DNA from: Drancourtella massiliensis
Lineage (GTDB): Bacteria > Bacillota > Clostridia > Lachnospirales > Lachnospiraceae
Assembly (NCBI RefSeq): GCF_016900655.1
Contig: NZ_JACJKH010000026.1
Span: 1-49,764, forward strand
DNA: 49,764 nt
Direction of reading: 5' to 3'
Shown: positions 24,263-32,349 of the stretch, in pieces
How positions within the stretch are numbered: position 1 is the stretch's first letter
How the letters are laid out: every line of letters begins with the position of its first letter
Made by a program: the position numbers and the translations under genes
Notes under the pieces: model-generated
Told to the model about the DNA's origin: nothing
Seen by the model: the letters and a program-made list of their open reading frames with translations, nothing else
The model's database searches: none

Positions 24263-24461
24263 TTGATTGCGGAAGCTCGTTGTGCTACAGTAAAACTATC
24301 TATATTGGCGGCATTCTGACTGCCGTTTCTGTCTTCTTCTATCAGAGAAGAAGATCTCTTTTGCCGAAAGGCATTCTCATTTTCGGAAGCTCCACATCGG
24401 AGTCATAAAACCCGCAAATGAACGAAATGACAACTGAAAAAAGAAAAGGAGGAACATGGTT

Positions 24462-25529
24462 ATGGCAACGATTTTAAAGACGTATTTTCCAACCATACGC
24501 ACGCGCAAAGAAGTATTAGAGGAGATTTCCGAAAGCGAAAAACTCTCTGAGATGTTCCGGCAGTGGAACGAAGGGCAGCAGGAAGAATTTCTGGATGTCT
24601 GTACAGGAAACCGGGGGCTTCGGATTCTCTATGATTCCTTTTTTAAAGAGATTCTGAATCCCGAGACAGCCCCGGAGCGGCTGGAGGATTTTCTATCACT
24701 TGTGCTGAAAAAGAAAGTAAAGATTTTAAAAGTACTTCCCAATGATACGGTGCGGATTGCTGACGAACATTCTCTTGTGATTATGGATATTGTAGTGGAG
24801 CTGGAAGATCAAAGTATCGCAAACGTGGAGGTACAGAAACTCGGCTATCTGTTTTCAGGTCAGAGAAGTGCCTGCTACTCAGCAGATCTGCTCCTCAGGC
24901 AGTATAAGAGAGTGAAAGGAGAACGAGGAAAATCTTTCAGTTACAAAAATATGAAAAAGGTGTACACGATCGTTCTCTACGAGAAAAGTCCAAAAGAATT
25001 TAAAGAATATCCGGATGATTATATTCATAAATTTTCCCAGAAATCAGATACAGGAATCAAGCTGGAATTATTGCAGGAATATGTATACATTCCGCTTGAC
25101 GTATTTCAGAATGTTGTGCAAAATAAAGGTATAGGAAACAGACTGGAGGCATGGCTTGAGTTTTTCAGTACAGATGAACCGCGGAGGATTGCAGGACTTT
25201 TGAAGGAATATCCGGAGTTCAAACAGATGTATCAGGAGATCTACGAACTGTGCCAGAATGTAGAGAAGGTGATGGAGATGTTCTCAAAAGAATTGTTGCA
25301 GCTGGATCGGAACACGGTACAGTATATGATTGATGAGATGCAGGAAGAAATTGACGGACTTAAAGGAGATCTGCAGAAAAAGGAAACTGTGCTACAGGAG
25401 AAAGAAACTGTGCTACAGGAAAAAGACAGCAGACTGCGGGAGACAGAAGCATCCTTAAAAGAAAAAGAAGAAGAAAATGCAAGGCTCCAGAATCAGATTC
25501 GGGAATTGATGGAGAAGCTGGAGAAATAG
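24462..25529 (+). CDS. PD-(D/E)XK nuclease family transposase / Rpn-like protein
   Basis: This 355-residue protein belongs to the Lachnospiraceae-rich group labelled PD-(D/E)XK nuclease family transposase (Rpn relatives, recombination-promoting nucleases). The nuclease core is at about 55-200, with DIVVELEDQSIANVEVQKLG near residue 110-130 giving the D...E-x-Q arrangement (Gln in place of the usual Lys region). It ends with a long coiled coil (about 290-355) holding duplicated KETVLQE units. No terminal repeats or target duplications are visible, so it is not a classical insertion sequence. The ATG at 24462 has AGGAGG eight bases upstream. It has a perfect terminator. Confidence 0.8.
   Translation: MATILKTYFPTIRTRKEVLEEISESEKLSEMFRQWNEGQQEEFLDVCTGNRGLRILYDSFFKEILNPETAPERLEDFLSLVLKKKVKILKVLPNDTVRIADEHSLVIMDIVVELEDQSIANVEVQKLGYLFSGQRSACYSADLLLRQYKRVKGERGKSFSYKNMKKVYTIVLYEKSPKEFKEYPDDYIHKFSQKSDTGIKLELLQEYVYIPLDVFQNVVQNKGIGNRLEAWLEFFSTDEPRRIAGLLKEYPEFKQMYQEIYELCQNVEKVMEMFSKELLQLDRNTVQYMIDEMQEEIDGLKGDLQKKETVLQEKETVLQEKDSRLRETEASLKEKEEENARLQNQIRELMEKLEK
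25383..25424 (+). repeat. Tandem 21-bp repeat in the coiled-coil coding region
   Basis: Two 21-base units beginning GAAACTGTGCTACAGGA start at 25383 and 25404 and encode duplicated ETVLQEK. They keep the heptad pattern only approximately and are a likely slippage site. Confidence 0.85.
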
Positions 25530-25559
25530 AAGTGAGATAGCAGCAACGCTGTCTGGAAT

Positions 25560-25588
25560 ACAAAAGCGCCTGTATGGGCGCTTTTGTG
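25560..25588 (+). terminator. Rho-independent terminator
   Basis: ACAAAAGCGCC and GGCGCTTTTGT form a perfect 11-bp stem around a short loop, after the nuclease-family gene. Confidence 0.8.
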
Positions 25589-25630
25589 TATGCAAAGTAA
25601 GAAACGATATTTCAAGGGAGGGAAAAGCTG

Positions 25631-26386
25631 ATGGAGAACTGGAAATCAATCTGGAAGCGGGAAGAAGATCTTGCGCACATTCATGGGTGGGATTTTTCGC
25701 ATATTGAGGGGCGGTACGAGGAAGAGAAGGATCTTCCCTGGAATTACAGGGAGATTGTAAATCAGTATCTTACCGGGGATGCAGAACTTCTGGATTATGA
25801 CACCGGCGGGGGAGAATTTCTGCTCTCGCTTGGACATCCGTGGCAGAAGACATCCGCAACGGAGGGATACCCTCCGAATGTGGAACTGTGCCGGGAAACA
25901 TTGCTGCCTTTGAGAATTCATTTTAAAGAGTGTCAGGATCCGGCGAAAATCCCTTATCCAGATGAGAGCTTTGATTTGATTATCAACCGTCACGGCGACT
26001 TTGATGCACCGGAACTTTACCGGCTTTTAAAGAGCGGAGGCGTTTTTATTACAGAACAGGTAGGCGGTGACAATGACCGGGATCTGGTAGAGCAGGTACT
26101 TCCGGGGACGCCGAAACCGTTTCCGCATTTGAACCTGAAAGAGCAGAGAAAGGCTTTTGAGGATGCAGGATTCCAGATTCTTCGGGCAGAAGAGGCATAC
26201 CGTCCGATTGTGTTCTATGACGTAGGCGCGTTTGTATGGTTTGCGCATGTGATAGAATGGGAATTCCCGGGCTTTTCGGTTGAAAAATGCATGGGAAATC
26301 TTCTTGAAATGCAGAATAATCTGGAACGGGACGGAAAAATAGAAGGTACCATTCACCGGTATCTGATCGTTGCAGGAAAGTTGTAA
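25631..26386 (+). CDS. SAM-dependent methyltransferase (class I)
   Basis: This 251-residue protein has a Rossmann methyltransferase core. ELLDYDTGGGEFLLSLG near 52-68 is the SAM-binding motif I variant, ATEGYPPNVELC is the acidic second strand, and PYPDESFDLIINRHGDF is the motif IV region; a GGVFITEQVGG strand follows. The substrate is unknown. Similar small methyltransferases are frequent near antibiotic-modifying or housekeeping genes in Firmicutes. The EFR1 ferredoxin gene starts about 40 bases after its stop, so cotranscription is likely. Confidence 0.88.
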   Translation: MENWKSIWKREEDLAHIHGWDFSHIEGRYEEEKDLPWNYREIVNQYLTGDAELLDYDTGGGEFLLSLGHPWQKTSATEGYPPNVELCRETLLPLRIHFKECQDPAKIPYPDESFDLIINRHGDFDAPELYRLLKSGGVFITEQVGGDNDRDLVEQVLPGTPKPFPHLNLKEQRKAFEDAGFQILRAEEAYRPIVFYDVGAFVWFAHVIEWEFPGFSVEKCMGNLLEMQNNLERDGKIEGTIHRYLIVAGKL

Positions 26387-26426
26387 TCGTGTTGGAAGAA
26401 GTAACGAATGGAAGGAGGAAAGAAAC

Positions 26427-27188
26427 GTGATTTTATATTTTTCGGGAACAGGAAACAGTGAGTATGTGGCAAAGAGAATTGGAAAGGCTGTCGGGGATGA
26501 AGTACTGGATTTGTTTTCCAGACTGAAAAACAGAGACAGCAGAGAGGTATATTCGGACAGGCCCTGGGTGATTGTATCGCCTACTTATGCGTGGAGAATC
26601 CCGCGGATTCTGGAAGCATGGATAAAGAGAACAGAACTTTCAGGAAATAAGAAGATCTATTTTGTTATGACGTGCGGATTAAATGCAGGAAATGCCGGGA
26701 AATATCTGCAGGAGCTTTGCGCGGGAAAACAGATGCAGTATTTGGGGTGTATGCAAATCGTGATGCCGGAAAATTATATAGCCTTGTTTCAGACACCGCA
26801 CAAAGAGGAGGCGGTGAAAATTATCCGCCGTGCGGAGAAAAGGATTGATGAGGTGGTTTCGCGGATTCAGAAAAAGCTTCCGTTTCCTCCGGCTAAAATC
26901 ACTCCGGTGGACAGACTGAGCAGCGGTCCGGTCAATCAGGTGTTTTATCCACTGTTTGTACATGCTAAAAAGTTTTATGTAACGGGAGACTGCATTTCCT
27001 GTGAAAAATGTGCAAAAGTCTGTCCGATGAATAATATCCGGTTCCATCATGGGCGTCCGGTATGGGGAGATCAATGTACGCACTGCATGGCCTGCATCTG
27101 CAAATGTCCGGCGGAAGCGATTGAATATGGGAAACACAGCAAGGGACTTCCGCGTTATACGTTCCCGAAAGAACAGTTTCCTTTATAG
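26427..27188 (+). CDS. EFR1 family ferredoxin (flavodoxin-like plus 2[4Fe-4S])
   Basis: This 253-residue redox protein joins an N-terminal flavodoxin-like domain (YFSGTGNSEYVAKRIG for FMN phosphate binding; SPTYAWRIPRILEAW) to a C-terminal double 4Fe-4S ferredoxin. The cluster cysteines are in CISCEKCAKVCP and CTHCMACICKCP. It probably shuttles electrons in anaerobic metabolism. The GTG at 26427 follows GGAGGAAAG and begins the first flavodoxin strand; the longer frame from 26370 overlaps the previous gene. Confidence 0.9.
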   Translation: MILYFSGTGNSEYVAKRIGKAVGDEVLDLFSRLKNRDSREVYSDRPWVIVSPTYAWRIPRILEAWIKRTELSGNKKIYFVMTCGLNAGNAGKYLQELCAGKQMQYLGCMQIVMPENYIALFQTPHKEEAVKIIRRAEKRIDEVVSRIQKKLPFPPAKITPVDRLSSGPVNQVFYPLFVHAKKFYVTGDCISCEKCAKVCPMNNIRFHHGRPVWGDQCTHCMACICKCPAEAIEYGKHSKGLPRYTFPKEQFPL

Positions 27189-27200
27189 GAGGATGAATGG

Positions 27201-27677
27201 ATGCGGATTTATGTAGATGCGGATGCCTGCCCTGTAGTCAGGATAGTGGAAGAGACCGCAAAGAAATACAGTGTGTCTGTGACGTTGCTCTGCGATACGA
27301 ATCATGTATTGAAGTCAGAGTATAGTGAAGTGAAGGTGATTGGTTCCGGAGCGGATGCTGTGGATTTTGCACTGATCGGATTGTGCAAAAAAGGGGATCT
27401 GGTGGTGACGCAGGACTATGGAGTGGCGGCAATGGCTCTTGGAAAAGGGGCTTTTTGCATCCATCAGTCCGGCAGGTGGTACACGAATGATAATATTGAC
27501 CAGATGTTGATGGAACGGCATCTTGCCGGAAAAGCAAGAAGAGCTTCCAAAAAGAATCACCTGAAGGGGCCGAAGAAAAGAACGGCAGAGGATGATGAAC
27601 GGTTTGTGAAGTCTCTGGAAGAGCTGATACAAAAAGCGTCCGTAGAACATGAGAGAGAAACAGGAAAATTGGAATAA
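27201..27677 (+). CDS. YaiI/YqxD family protein (DUF188)
   Basis: This 158-residue protein belongs to the conserved YaiI/YqxD group, a PIN-like fold of unknown biochemical role. It has the characteristic opening MRIYVDADACPVVRIV, the GADAVDFALIGLCKKGDLVV and TQDYGVAAMAL stretches, and a basic tail. A ribosome site (AGGAGGATG) is present. It lies 12 bases after the ferredoxin gene and just before a hydrolase gene, so the four genes 25631-28260 may be one transcript. Confidence 0.9.
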   Translation: MRIYVDADACPVVRIVEETAKKYSVSVTLLCDTNHVLKSEYSEVKVIGSGADAVDFALIGLCKKGDLVVTQDYGVAAMALGKGAFCIHQSGRWYTNDNIDQMLMERHLAGKARRASKKNHLKGPKKRTAEDDERFVKSLEELIQKASVEHERETGKLE

Positions 27678-27690
27678 AGGAGAGGAAACG

Positions 27691-28260
27691 ATGAAGAAGA
27701 TAGCAGTAGTATTTCCAGGAGTCGGATATCATGCGGACAAGCCGCTTTTATATTACAGCAGAAAGATTGTCGGACGGTACGGATATGAGATTGTCTGCGC
27801 AGATTACGGGAAACTTCCATCGGGCATCAAGGGAGACGCAAAGAAAATGTATGCCGCCTACGAACAGGCACTTGCAAAGGTAGCAGAACAGCTTTCTGAA
27901 ATTGACTTTGGTTCTTATGATAAAATACTGTTTTTGTCCAAGAGTATCGGGACCGCTTTGGCGGCGTCCTATGATGCAATGAACCGGATCGGAGCCGGAC
28001 ATGTCTATTATACCCCGGTGGAGGCGTCATTTCAGGCCATCGGGACGGAAGGAATTGTTTTTCACGGAACCGGAGATGACTGGGCGAAGACGGAAGTTAT
28101 TGTCAGTGAATGTGAGAAAAGAAAGATTCCTCTTTATCTGACGGAGCATGCCAATCATTCCATGGAGACCGGGGAAACGCTACGGGATCTGGAGATTATG
28201 AGAGAGATCATGGAAAAGACGGAAGACTATATTCGTGAATTTTCCGCGAGGAACGAATAA
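27691..28260 (+). CDS. Alpha/beta hydrolase-like protein
   Basis: This 189-residue protein has an alpha/beta-hydrolase pattern. VVFPGVGYHADKPLLYY is the first strand with oxyanion loop, ILFLSKSIGTALA carries the nucleophile elbow serine, GIVFHGTGDDWA is the strand with the acid, and LTEHANHSMET carries the late histidine. The substrate is unknown; esterase or hydrolase is the safe label. The start at ATG 27691 follows GGAGAGGAAAC; the longer frame overlaps the preceding gene. Confidence 0.8.
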   Translation: MKKIAVVFPGVGYHADKPLLYYSRKIVGRYGYEIVCADYGKLPSGIKGDAKKMYAAYEQALAKVAEQLSEIDFGSYDKILFLSKSIGTALAASYDAMNRIGAGHVYYTPVEASFQAIGTEGIVFHGTGDDWAKTEVIVSECEKRKIPLYLTEHANHSMETGETLRDLEIMREIMEKTEDYIREFSARNE

Positions 28261-28323
28261 ACGTTCTTTTTAAAAGTAGAAGTTACATCGATTCTTTCCA
28301 GAAAGAAAGTAATTTTAAATCTG

Positions 28324-28352
28324 TTGACAAGTTTACTTGTCGATGATATGCT
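28324..28352 (+). promoter_or_regulatory. Promoter overlapped by a perfect palindrome (operator)
   Basis: TTGACA (28324-28329) and TATGCT (28347-28352) are 17 bases apart. GACAAGT-TT-ACTTGTC (28326-28341) is a perfect dyad covering the -35 box and spacer, the usual place for a dimeric repressor of the TetR type. No TetR gene lies next to it. Confidence 0.75.
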
Positions 28353-28394
28353 GAGGGCTACAAGCAAACCTGGCCTTATTTGGAGGGAATCAGT

Positions 28395-28712
28395 ATGGAA
28401 AAAGAAGAAGTTTTATTAAAAAGCAGAAAAGAAAACAAGATTGTGGATGAAAGGGAACGCAATGTTCAGATGTGGGCCGGAAGAATGGCGGCCGGATTTG
28501 GTATCTTTATGTGCGCGGTACTTTCTATATTGGCATCATGGGCAGACAAAGGAGAAAATTACAGTGCATGGATTATTTTCTGTACGATTTACGGTTCAAT
28601 GGAACTGATGATGTTTCTAAAGTTGAGAAACAAGTGGGATTTGATTTTGGCAGTCATAGAGATTGGCGGGGGAATACTGTTTTTTATAGCCTATTTGAAG
28701 GAACTGTTCTGA
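28395..28712 (+). CDS. Small membrane protein, DUF6442-like
   Basis: This 105-residue protein has a charged N terminus (about 1-28, KEEVLLKSRKENKIVDERER) and three hydrophobic helices at about 30-50, 57-75 and 80-102. I recall such proteins, named DUF6442, beside small DNA-binding regulators in Lachnospiraceae. Function is unknown. ATG 28395 follows GGAGGGAATCAGT. It is preceded by a palindrome-controlled promoter and followed by a terminator. Confidence 0.75.
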   Translation: MEKEEVLLKSRKENKIVDERERNVQMWAGRMAAGFGIFMCAVLSILASWADKGENYSAWIIFCTIYGSMELMMFLKLRNKWDLILAVIEIGGGILFFIAYLKELF

Positions 28713-28729
28713 TTTTAATTTCAAAAACT

Positions 28730-28770
28730 ACCGGGAGAGGCAGTATGTTTGCGGTCCTCCCGGTTTTTTC
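28730..28770. terminator. Terminator between converging genes
   Basis: ACCGGGAG (28730-28737) pairs with CTCCCGGT (28757-28764), then six T. It ends the small membrane-protein gene; the reverse gene ends just to its right. Confidence 0.8.
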
Positions 28771-28794
28771 TTTCTATTTTTTATTTCCGGTATC

Positions 28795-29670
28795 TTATCC
28801 TCGCTCCCGGAAATGATCCAGATAATACTGAAATGCGCTGACAATATATTCAGCGGACCCGGTTCCGTGTTTTGTGTCTGTGACAGCCTGAATGTAGTCA
28901 CCGGAGTAAAGTTCGATGATCAGATCGCAGTAAGATGCATGATCGCAGAACAGCTCCGAAGATGCGGTGTCTCTGGCCCGGGAAATTGCATCCCGGACAA
29001 GCTGCTGAACAACATCTGAGGAAACGGGTTCTCCTTTATGAGAGGCGAGTTTGACAAACGGATCTTTCGCTTTCAACTCTTCTGGAATCTGGGCCTGCCA
29101 CTTCTTCATGATTTCTGAAAAATGTTCCAGATTGTATTTCATTGCCTCAGTGTACGCCTCGACACTGCCGAATTCCTGGACGGCGAGGCGGGCAGCCTGT
29201 GCCTCGCTTTTACGGATTTGCTGAATAAACAGGTCGAAATTTTCTTCACTTCCCCAGTAGGTAATAACCTCATCTTTGTGACTGGTTTTGAACTCTTCCA
29301 GTGCGCGGAAATATTCAGAAAGATCATATTCTTGGAGATTATCAATCGTATCGCGCTCTTCCAAGCGGGTCAGAAGTTCGATCTGCCGGTCAAGATGCCC
29401 TCGTTCAATTAAAAATTGATGTTTTTTCCTGCAAAATGCCGCAGCGCGGTCAGATTTTGCCCCACTCAGAAGGTGCTGAATTTCTTTCAGTGAAAAGTCA
29501 AGTTCTTTCAACGTCAGGATCTGCTGGAGTTTTCCAAGGGCCTCTTCGTCGTACAGGCGGTATCCGGATTCCGAGAGACTGGACGGTTTCAGCAGTCCGA
29601 TTTCATCATAATATTGCAGTGTTCGTACACTGATTCCACTCAATTTTGCGATTTGACTTATTGTCTTCAT
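28795..29670 (-). CDS. MerR-family regulator with TipAS-like ligand domain
   Basis: This 291-residue protein has an N-terminal MerR DNA-binding domain (MKTISQIAKLSGISVRTLQYY, then IGLLKPSSLSESGYRLYDEE), a dimerising coiled coil up to about 115, and a C-terminal TipAS-like domain (about 130-285) that in TipAL binds thiopeptide antibiotics or other hydrophobic ligands. The start at 29670 is set by the MerR consensus and an upstream GGAGTG. It is likely autoregulated by the 19-bp-spacer promoter directly upstream. The divergent flavodoxin remnant was probably its partner gene. Confidence 0.9.
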   Translation of the reverse strand: MKTISQIAKLSGISVRTLQYYDEIGLLKPSSLSESGYRLYDEEALGKLQQILTLKELDFSLKEIQHLLSGAKSDRAAAFCRKKHQFLIERGHLDRQIELLTRLEERDTIDNLQEYDLSEYFRALEEFKTSHKDEVITYWGSEENFDLFIQQIRKSEAQAARLAVQEFGSVEAYTEAMKYNLEHFSEIMKKWQAQIPEELKAKDPFVKLASHKGEPVSSDVVQQLVRDAISRARDTASSELFCDHASYCDLIIELYSGDYIQAVTDTKHGTGSAEYIVSAFQYYLDHFRERG

Positions 29671-29692
29671 GTGCTCCACTCCTTCTATCCCT

Positions 29693-29723
29693 ATCATACC
29701 GTATCACGCAGCGTGAGAGTCAA
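29693..29723 (-). promoter_or_regulatory. MerR-type promoter with 19-base spacer
   Basis: On the minus strand TTGACT (29723-29718) and TATGAT (29698-29693) are 19 bases apart. Between them lies the dyad TCACGC-T-GCGTGA. An overlong spacer with a central dyad is the hallmark of MerR-activated promoters. Confidence 0.85.
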
Positions 29724-29739
29724 GAATCGAAGCAAAAAA

Positions 29740-30135
29740 AGCACAGATTTTTAATTGTTTATTATTCTTATGAAGGAAATACAGAGGCACTTGTAGAAGG
29801 AATGAAGGCGGCAATCGACGCCGACGTGCTGAAACTTACCGTGGCGGATGAAAAACCGACGAAAAGCATGTTCCGCTTTGTGTGGGGAGACATGCAGATT
29901 TGGCACCTATGCGCCGGCAGTCAACACATTTCTGAGTGAAAATCAAATAAAAGGAAAGAAGATCTATCTTCTGGTGTGCAATGGTGGTAATATGAGAAAT
30001 ACATGGAAGAACTTCCATAAGGCGCTGGAAGGAAATGAGATCGTATCAGAGCTTGATCTTGTGTACCCGATCCGTAACGGAATTCAGGACGCGAAGAACA
30101 AGGTGAATCAGTGGATCAAAAAAGCGATGAAATAG
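29740..30135 (+). pseudogene. Flavodoxin remnant with internal deletion and no start codon
   Basis: RFLIVYYSYEGNTEALVEGM and KSMFRFVWGDMQ are the N-terminal half of a flavodoxin. After GDMQ the frame changes and the sequence resumes at TYAPAVNTFLSENQIKGKKI, then LVCNGGNMRNTWKNF to the end at 30135. The missing middle (about 30 residues) normally contains the second FMN-binding loop with the GTPVWAW motif. No start codon precedes the first strand, and the 5' end merges into the MerR operator, so the start has also been lost. The gene cannot give a working flavodoxin. Confidence 0.8.
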
Positions 30136-30159
30136 TAAGACGCCGGAAAGGGACAAAAG

Positions 30160-30750
30160 ATGTGCAGCCTGTTTTACATCGATGAGACAATCTTAGAGAA
30201 ACTAAAAGCGTTCGCGACAGAGATGGACAGCGAAGCCAAAAACGTATGCCTGGGGCGTGATATCCGCCCGACAGAACGAGCGCTGATTTTGAAGTGGAAT
30301 GGAAAAGGAATCTGTCTTTCCGGTATAAAATGGGGCTATCCGGGGATTCAAAAGAGCGGCGTGCTGATCAATGCAAGGGCTGAATCCGTTCTGGAGAAAA
30401 AGATTTTCGCGGACGGAATCCGGTATCACCGGGCAGTTATTCCAGCAAGTCATTTTTACGAGTGGAATCAGAGGAAAGAGAAAAATACCTTTAAGAGCAA
30501 GGATGGAGAGATCCTTTATCTGGCAGGATTTTTCGATATCATGGAGAATGAAGAACGCTTTGTGATTCTGACGACAGAGGCAAATGCATCGATGAAACCG
30601 GTTCATGACCGGATGCCGCTGATTCTAAGACAGGATCAGATCGAGGACTGGTTCCGGGACGAAAAAGCGGCTGAAGCAATGCTGTGCCAGACGCCGGAAG
30701 GACTGAAACGACAGGCAGATTATGAGCAGATGACATTGTTTCCGATGTGA
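30160..30750 (+). CDS. SOS response-associated peptidase (SRAP, YedK/HMCES family)
   Basis: This 196-residue SRAP protein forms a stable DNA-protein crosslink with abasic sites in single-stranded DNA and so shields them. Key residues are all visible: Cys2 as nucleophile after removal of Met1, Asn71 in LINARAES, Glu101 in SHFYEW and His149 in MKPVHDRMP. It is slightly shorter than E. coli YedK (222). The start is fixed by the catalytic Cys2. It follows the flavodoxin remnant and precedes a PHP-domain gene by 20 bases. Confidence 0.92.
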   Translation: MCSLFYIDETILEKLKAFATEMDSEAKNVCLGRDIRPTERALILKWNGKGICLSGIKWGYPGIQKSGVLINARAESVLEKKIFADGIRYHRAVIPASHFYEWNQRKEKNTFKSKDGEILYLAGFFDIMENEERFVILTTEANASMKPVHDRMPLILRQDQIEDWFRDEKAAEAMLCQTPEGLKRQADYEQMTLFPM

Positions 30751-30769
30751 GACAGGAAGGAGAAATGTT

Positions 30770-31441
30770 ATGAAAATTGAGATGCACGTCCATACAAGTG
30801 AGGGAAGTCCCTGCGCAAAAGCAGATGCAGAGTCAATCATGAAAGCATACGCTGAAGAGGGATATGATGCGCTTGTGATTACGAATCACTTTGACTCCGT
30901 TTTGCTGAACGAGTTTGGAAAGACGGACGAGGAGAAAATAGAACGGTATCTTCTGGGATACAGAAAAGCTAAAGCGGCAGAAGAAAAGTATGGAATTCAG
31001 GTTATGCTTGGTGTGGAAATCCGACTGGAACCGAACGAGGAAGATTTCCTGATTTACGGGATCGACGAGGACTTTTTATTCCAACATCCGGATCTTTGTT
31101 TCCTAAGCCAAGAAGAAATCTATCATCTCTGCCATTCCTGCGGTGCGTTATTTTATCAGGCACATCCGTTCCGGGAACTATGTGTACCTCGTGAGCCGGA
31201 ATTTTTAGATGGAGTGGAATACAATCAGCGTCCGAACAGCGGGAATCATAATGAAAAGCTGGATGAATGGAGAAAGGCATATCCGGAATTGAAACTGGTT
31301 TCCGGCAGCGACTGCCATGATCTGGATCAGGTGGGATTCGGTGGAATCGAGACAGAGAAGGATGTCCATAATATCAAGGAAGTTGTCGCATTGATGAAGG
31401 AAGAAAAAATCCGGCTGATTGTCAGCACAGATTCAAATTGA
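30770..31441 (+). CDS. PHP-domain metal-dependent phosphoesterase
   Basis: This 223-residue protein carries the PHP motifs MHVHTSEGSPC (motif I), VITNHFDSV (motif II), VEIRLE, QAHPFR (motif III) and GSDCHDLDQVGFG (motif IV). Together these coordinate a trinuclear metal site. The substrate could be a histidinol phosphate-like or nucleotide phosphoester; nothing in the sequence decides. A terminator follows. Confidence 0.9.
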   Translation: MKIEMHVHTSEGSPCAKADAESIMKAYAEEGYDALVITNHFDSVLLNEFGKTDEEKIERYLLGYRKAKAAEEKYGIQVMLGVEIRLEPNEEDFLIYGIDEDFLFQHPDLCFLSQEEIYHLCHSCGALFYQAHPFRELCVPREPEFLDGVEYNQRPNSGNHNEKLDEWRKAYPELKLVSGSDCHDLDQVGFGGIETEKDVHNIKEVVALMKEEKIRLIVSTDSN

Positions 31442-31447
31442 TAGAAC

Positions 31448-31475
31448 GAAAAAAGAGGCATTTTTGTCTCTTTTT
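31448..31475 (+). terminator. Rho-independent terminator
   Basis: AAAAAAGAG and CTCTTTTT flank a short loop. A TATAAT box at 31480-31485 just after it may start transcription of the next gene, though I see no good -35 box. Confidence 0.7.
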
Positions 31476-31549
31476 CTGCTATAATATCAAAAATAGATAA
31501 AATTATGAAAAATTAGCAGTACTATTTTAAAGGAATGAGGAGAATGAGT

Positions 31550-32311
31550 ATGGTTCTAAAGGAATTTGATCCATCGCAAAAGGCGGTAATCAATGCTGAA
31601 GATTTTGTGGATCCGATTGCAGAGATGCCGGAAACTGCCGTGGCATGTTATTCCAGAATTACAATGGAAAGAATGGTTGAAGAACTGGGAGCGAAAAAGA
31701 TTGCATCTACCAGTACAGCAAATGGGGAGACCTATGTGTATCGGGCGGCCTATAAAGGAAAAGAAATCGCCCTGTTTATGATTGATGTGGGAGCACCGAT
31801 GAGTGTGGCGATGCTGGAAGAAGTGTTTGCTATGGGGGTCAGGAATGTTATAGTGTTTGGTACGTGCGGCGTACTGGACAGAGAAATCGAAGATTGTTCC
31901 ATTTTGATTCCGAATCAGGCGATACGGGATGAGGGAACAAGTTATCATTACGCACCGGCAGAAAATGAAATTGAAGTCAACAGGCATTATCTTGGGATGT
32001 TTACAGAACTGTTGGAGGCGATGAACATCTACTATACCGTGGGAAAGGTGTGGACAACAGATGCCTTTTACCGGGAGACTGTGGAAAAGGTAAAACGAAG
32101 AAAAGAGCAGGGATGCATTTGTGTGGATATGGAATGTTCCGCCAATGCAGCTGCAGCCAGATTCCGGGGAAGAGAACTGTTTCAGTTTTTCTATGCGGCG
32201 GATAATCTGGACGCGGAACAATGGGATATAAGAAGTCTTGGCAATGACGCAAAACTGATGGAAAAAGACCGGATTGCCATGATTGCACTAGAACTGGCTG
32301 TCCGGATTTGA
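31550..32311 (+). CDS. Nucleoside phosphorylase (purine/uridine phosphorylase family)
   Basis: This 253-residue protein belongs to the PNP/UDP phosphorylase family, which splits nucleosides with phosphate in salvage. Family marks are DVGAPMSVAMLEEVFAMGV, VFGTCGVLDREI, the RDEGTSYHYAP phosphate and base loop, and VDMECSANAAAA with the nucleoside-binding Met-Glu. The residue set resembles uridine phosphorylase-like proteins more than DeoD. ATG 31550 has GAGGAG seven bases upstream. Confidence 0.88.
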   Translation: MVLKEFDPSQKAVINAEDFVDPIAEMPETAVACYSRITMERMVEELGAKKIASTSTANGETYVYRAAYKGKEIALFMIDVGAPMSVAMLEEVFAMGVRNVIVFGTCGVLDREIEDCSILIPNQAIRDEGTSYHYAPAENEIEVNRHYLGMFTELLEAMNIYYTVGKVWTTDAFYRETVEKVKRRKEQGCICVDMECSANAAAARFRGRELFQFFYAADNLDAEQWDIRSLGNDAKLMEKDRIAMIALELAVRI

Positions 32312-32349
32312 CGGAAAACAGCAGCAGAGGAAATGAGGTGAGAAGAGGC

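Noticed and set aside
24462-25529. Complete insertion sequence around the PD-(D/E)XK gene
   Set aside because: No terminal inverted repeats or flanking target duplication could be found around 24.2-25.6 kb.
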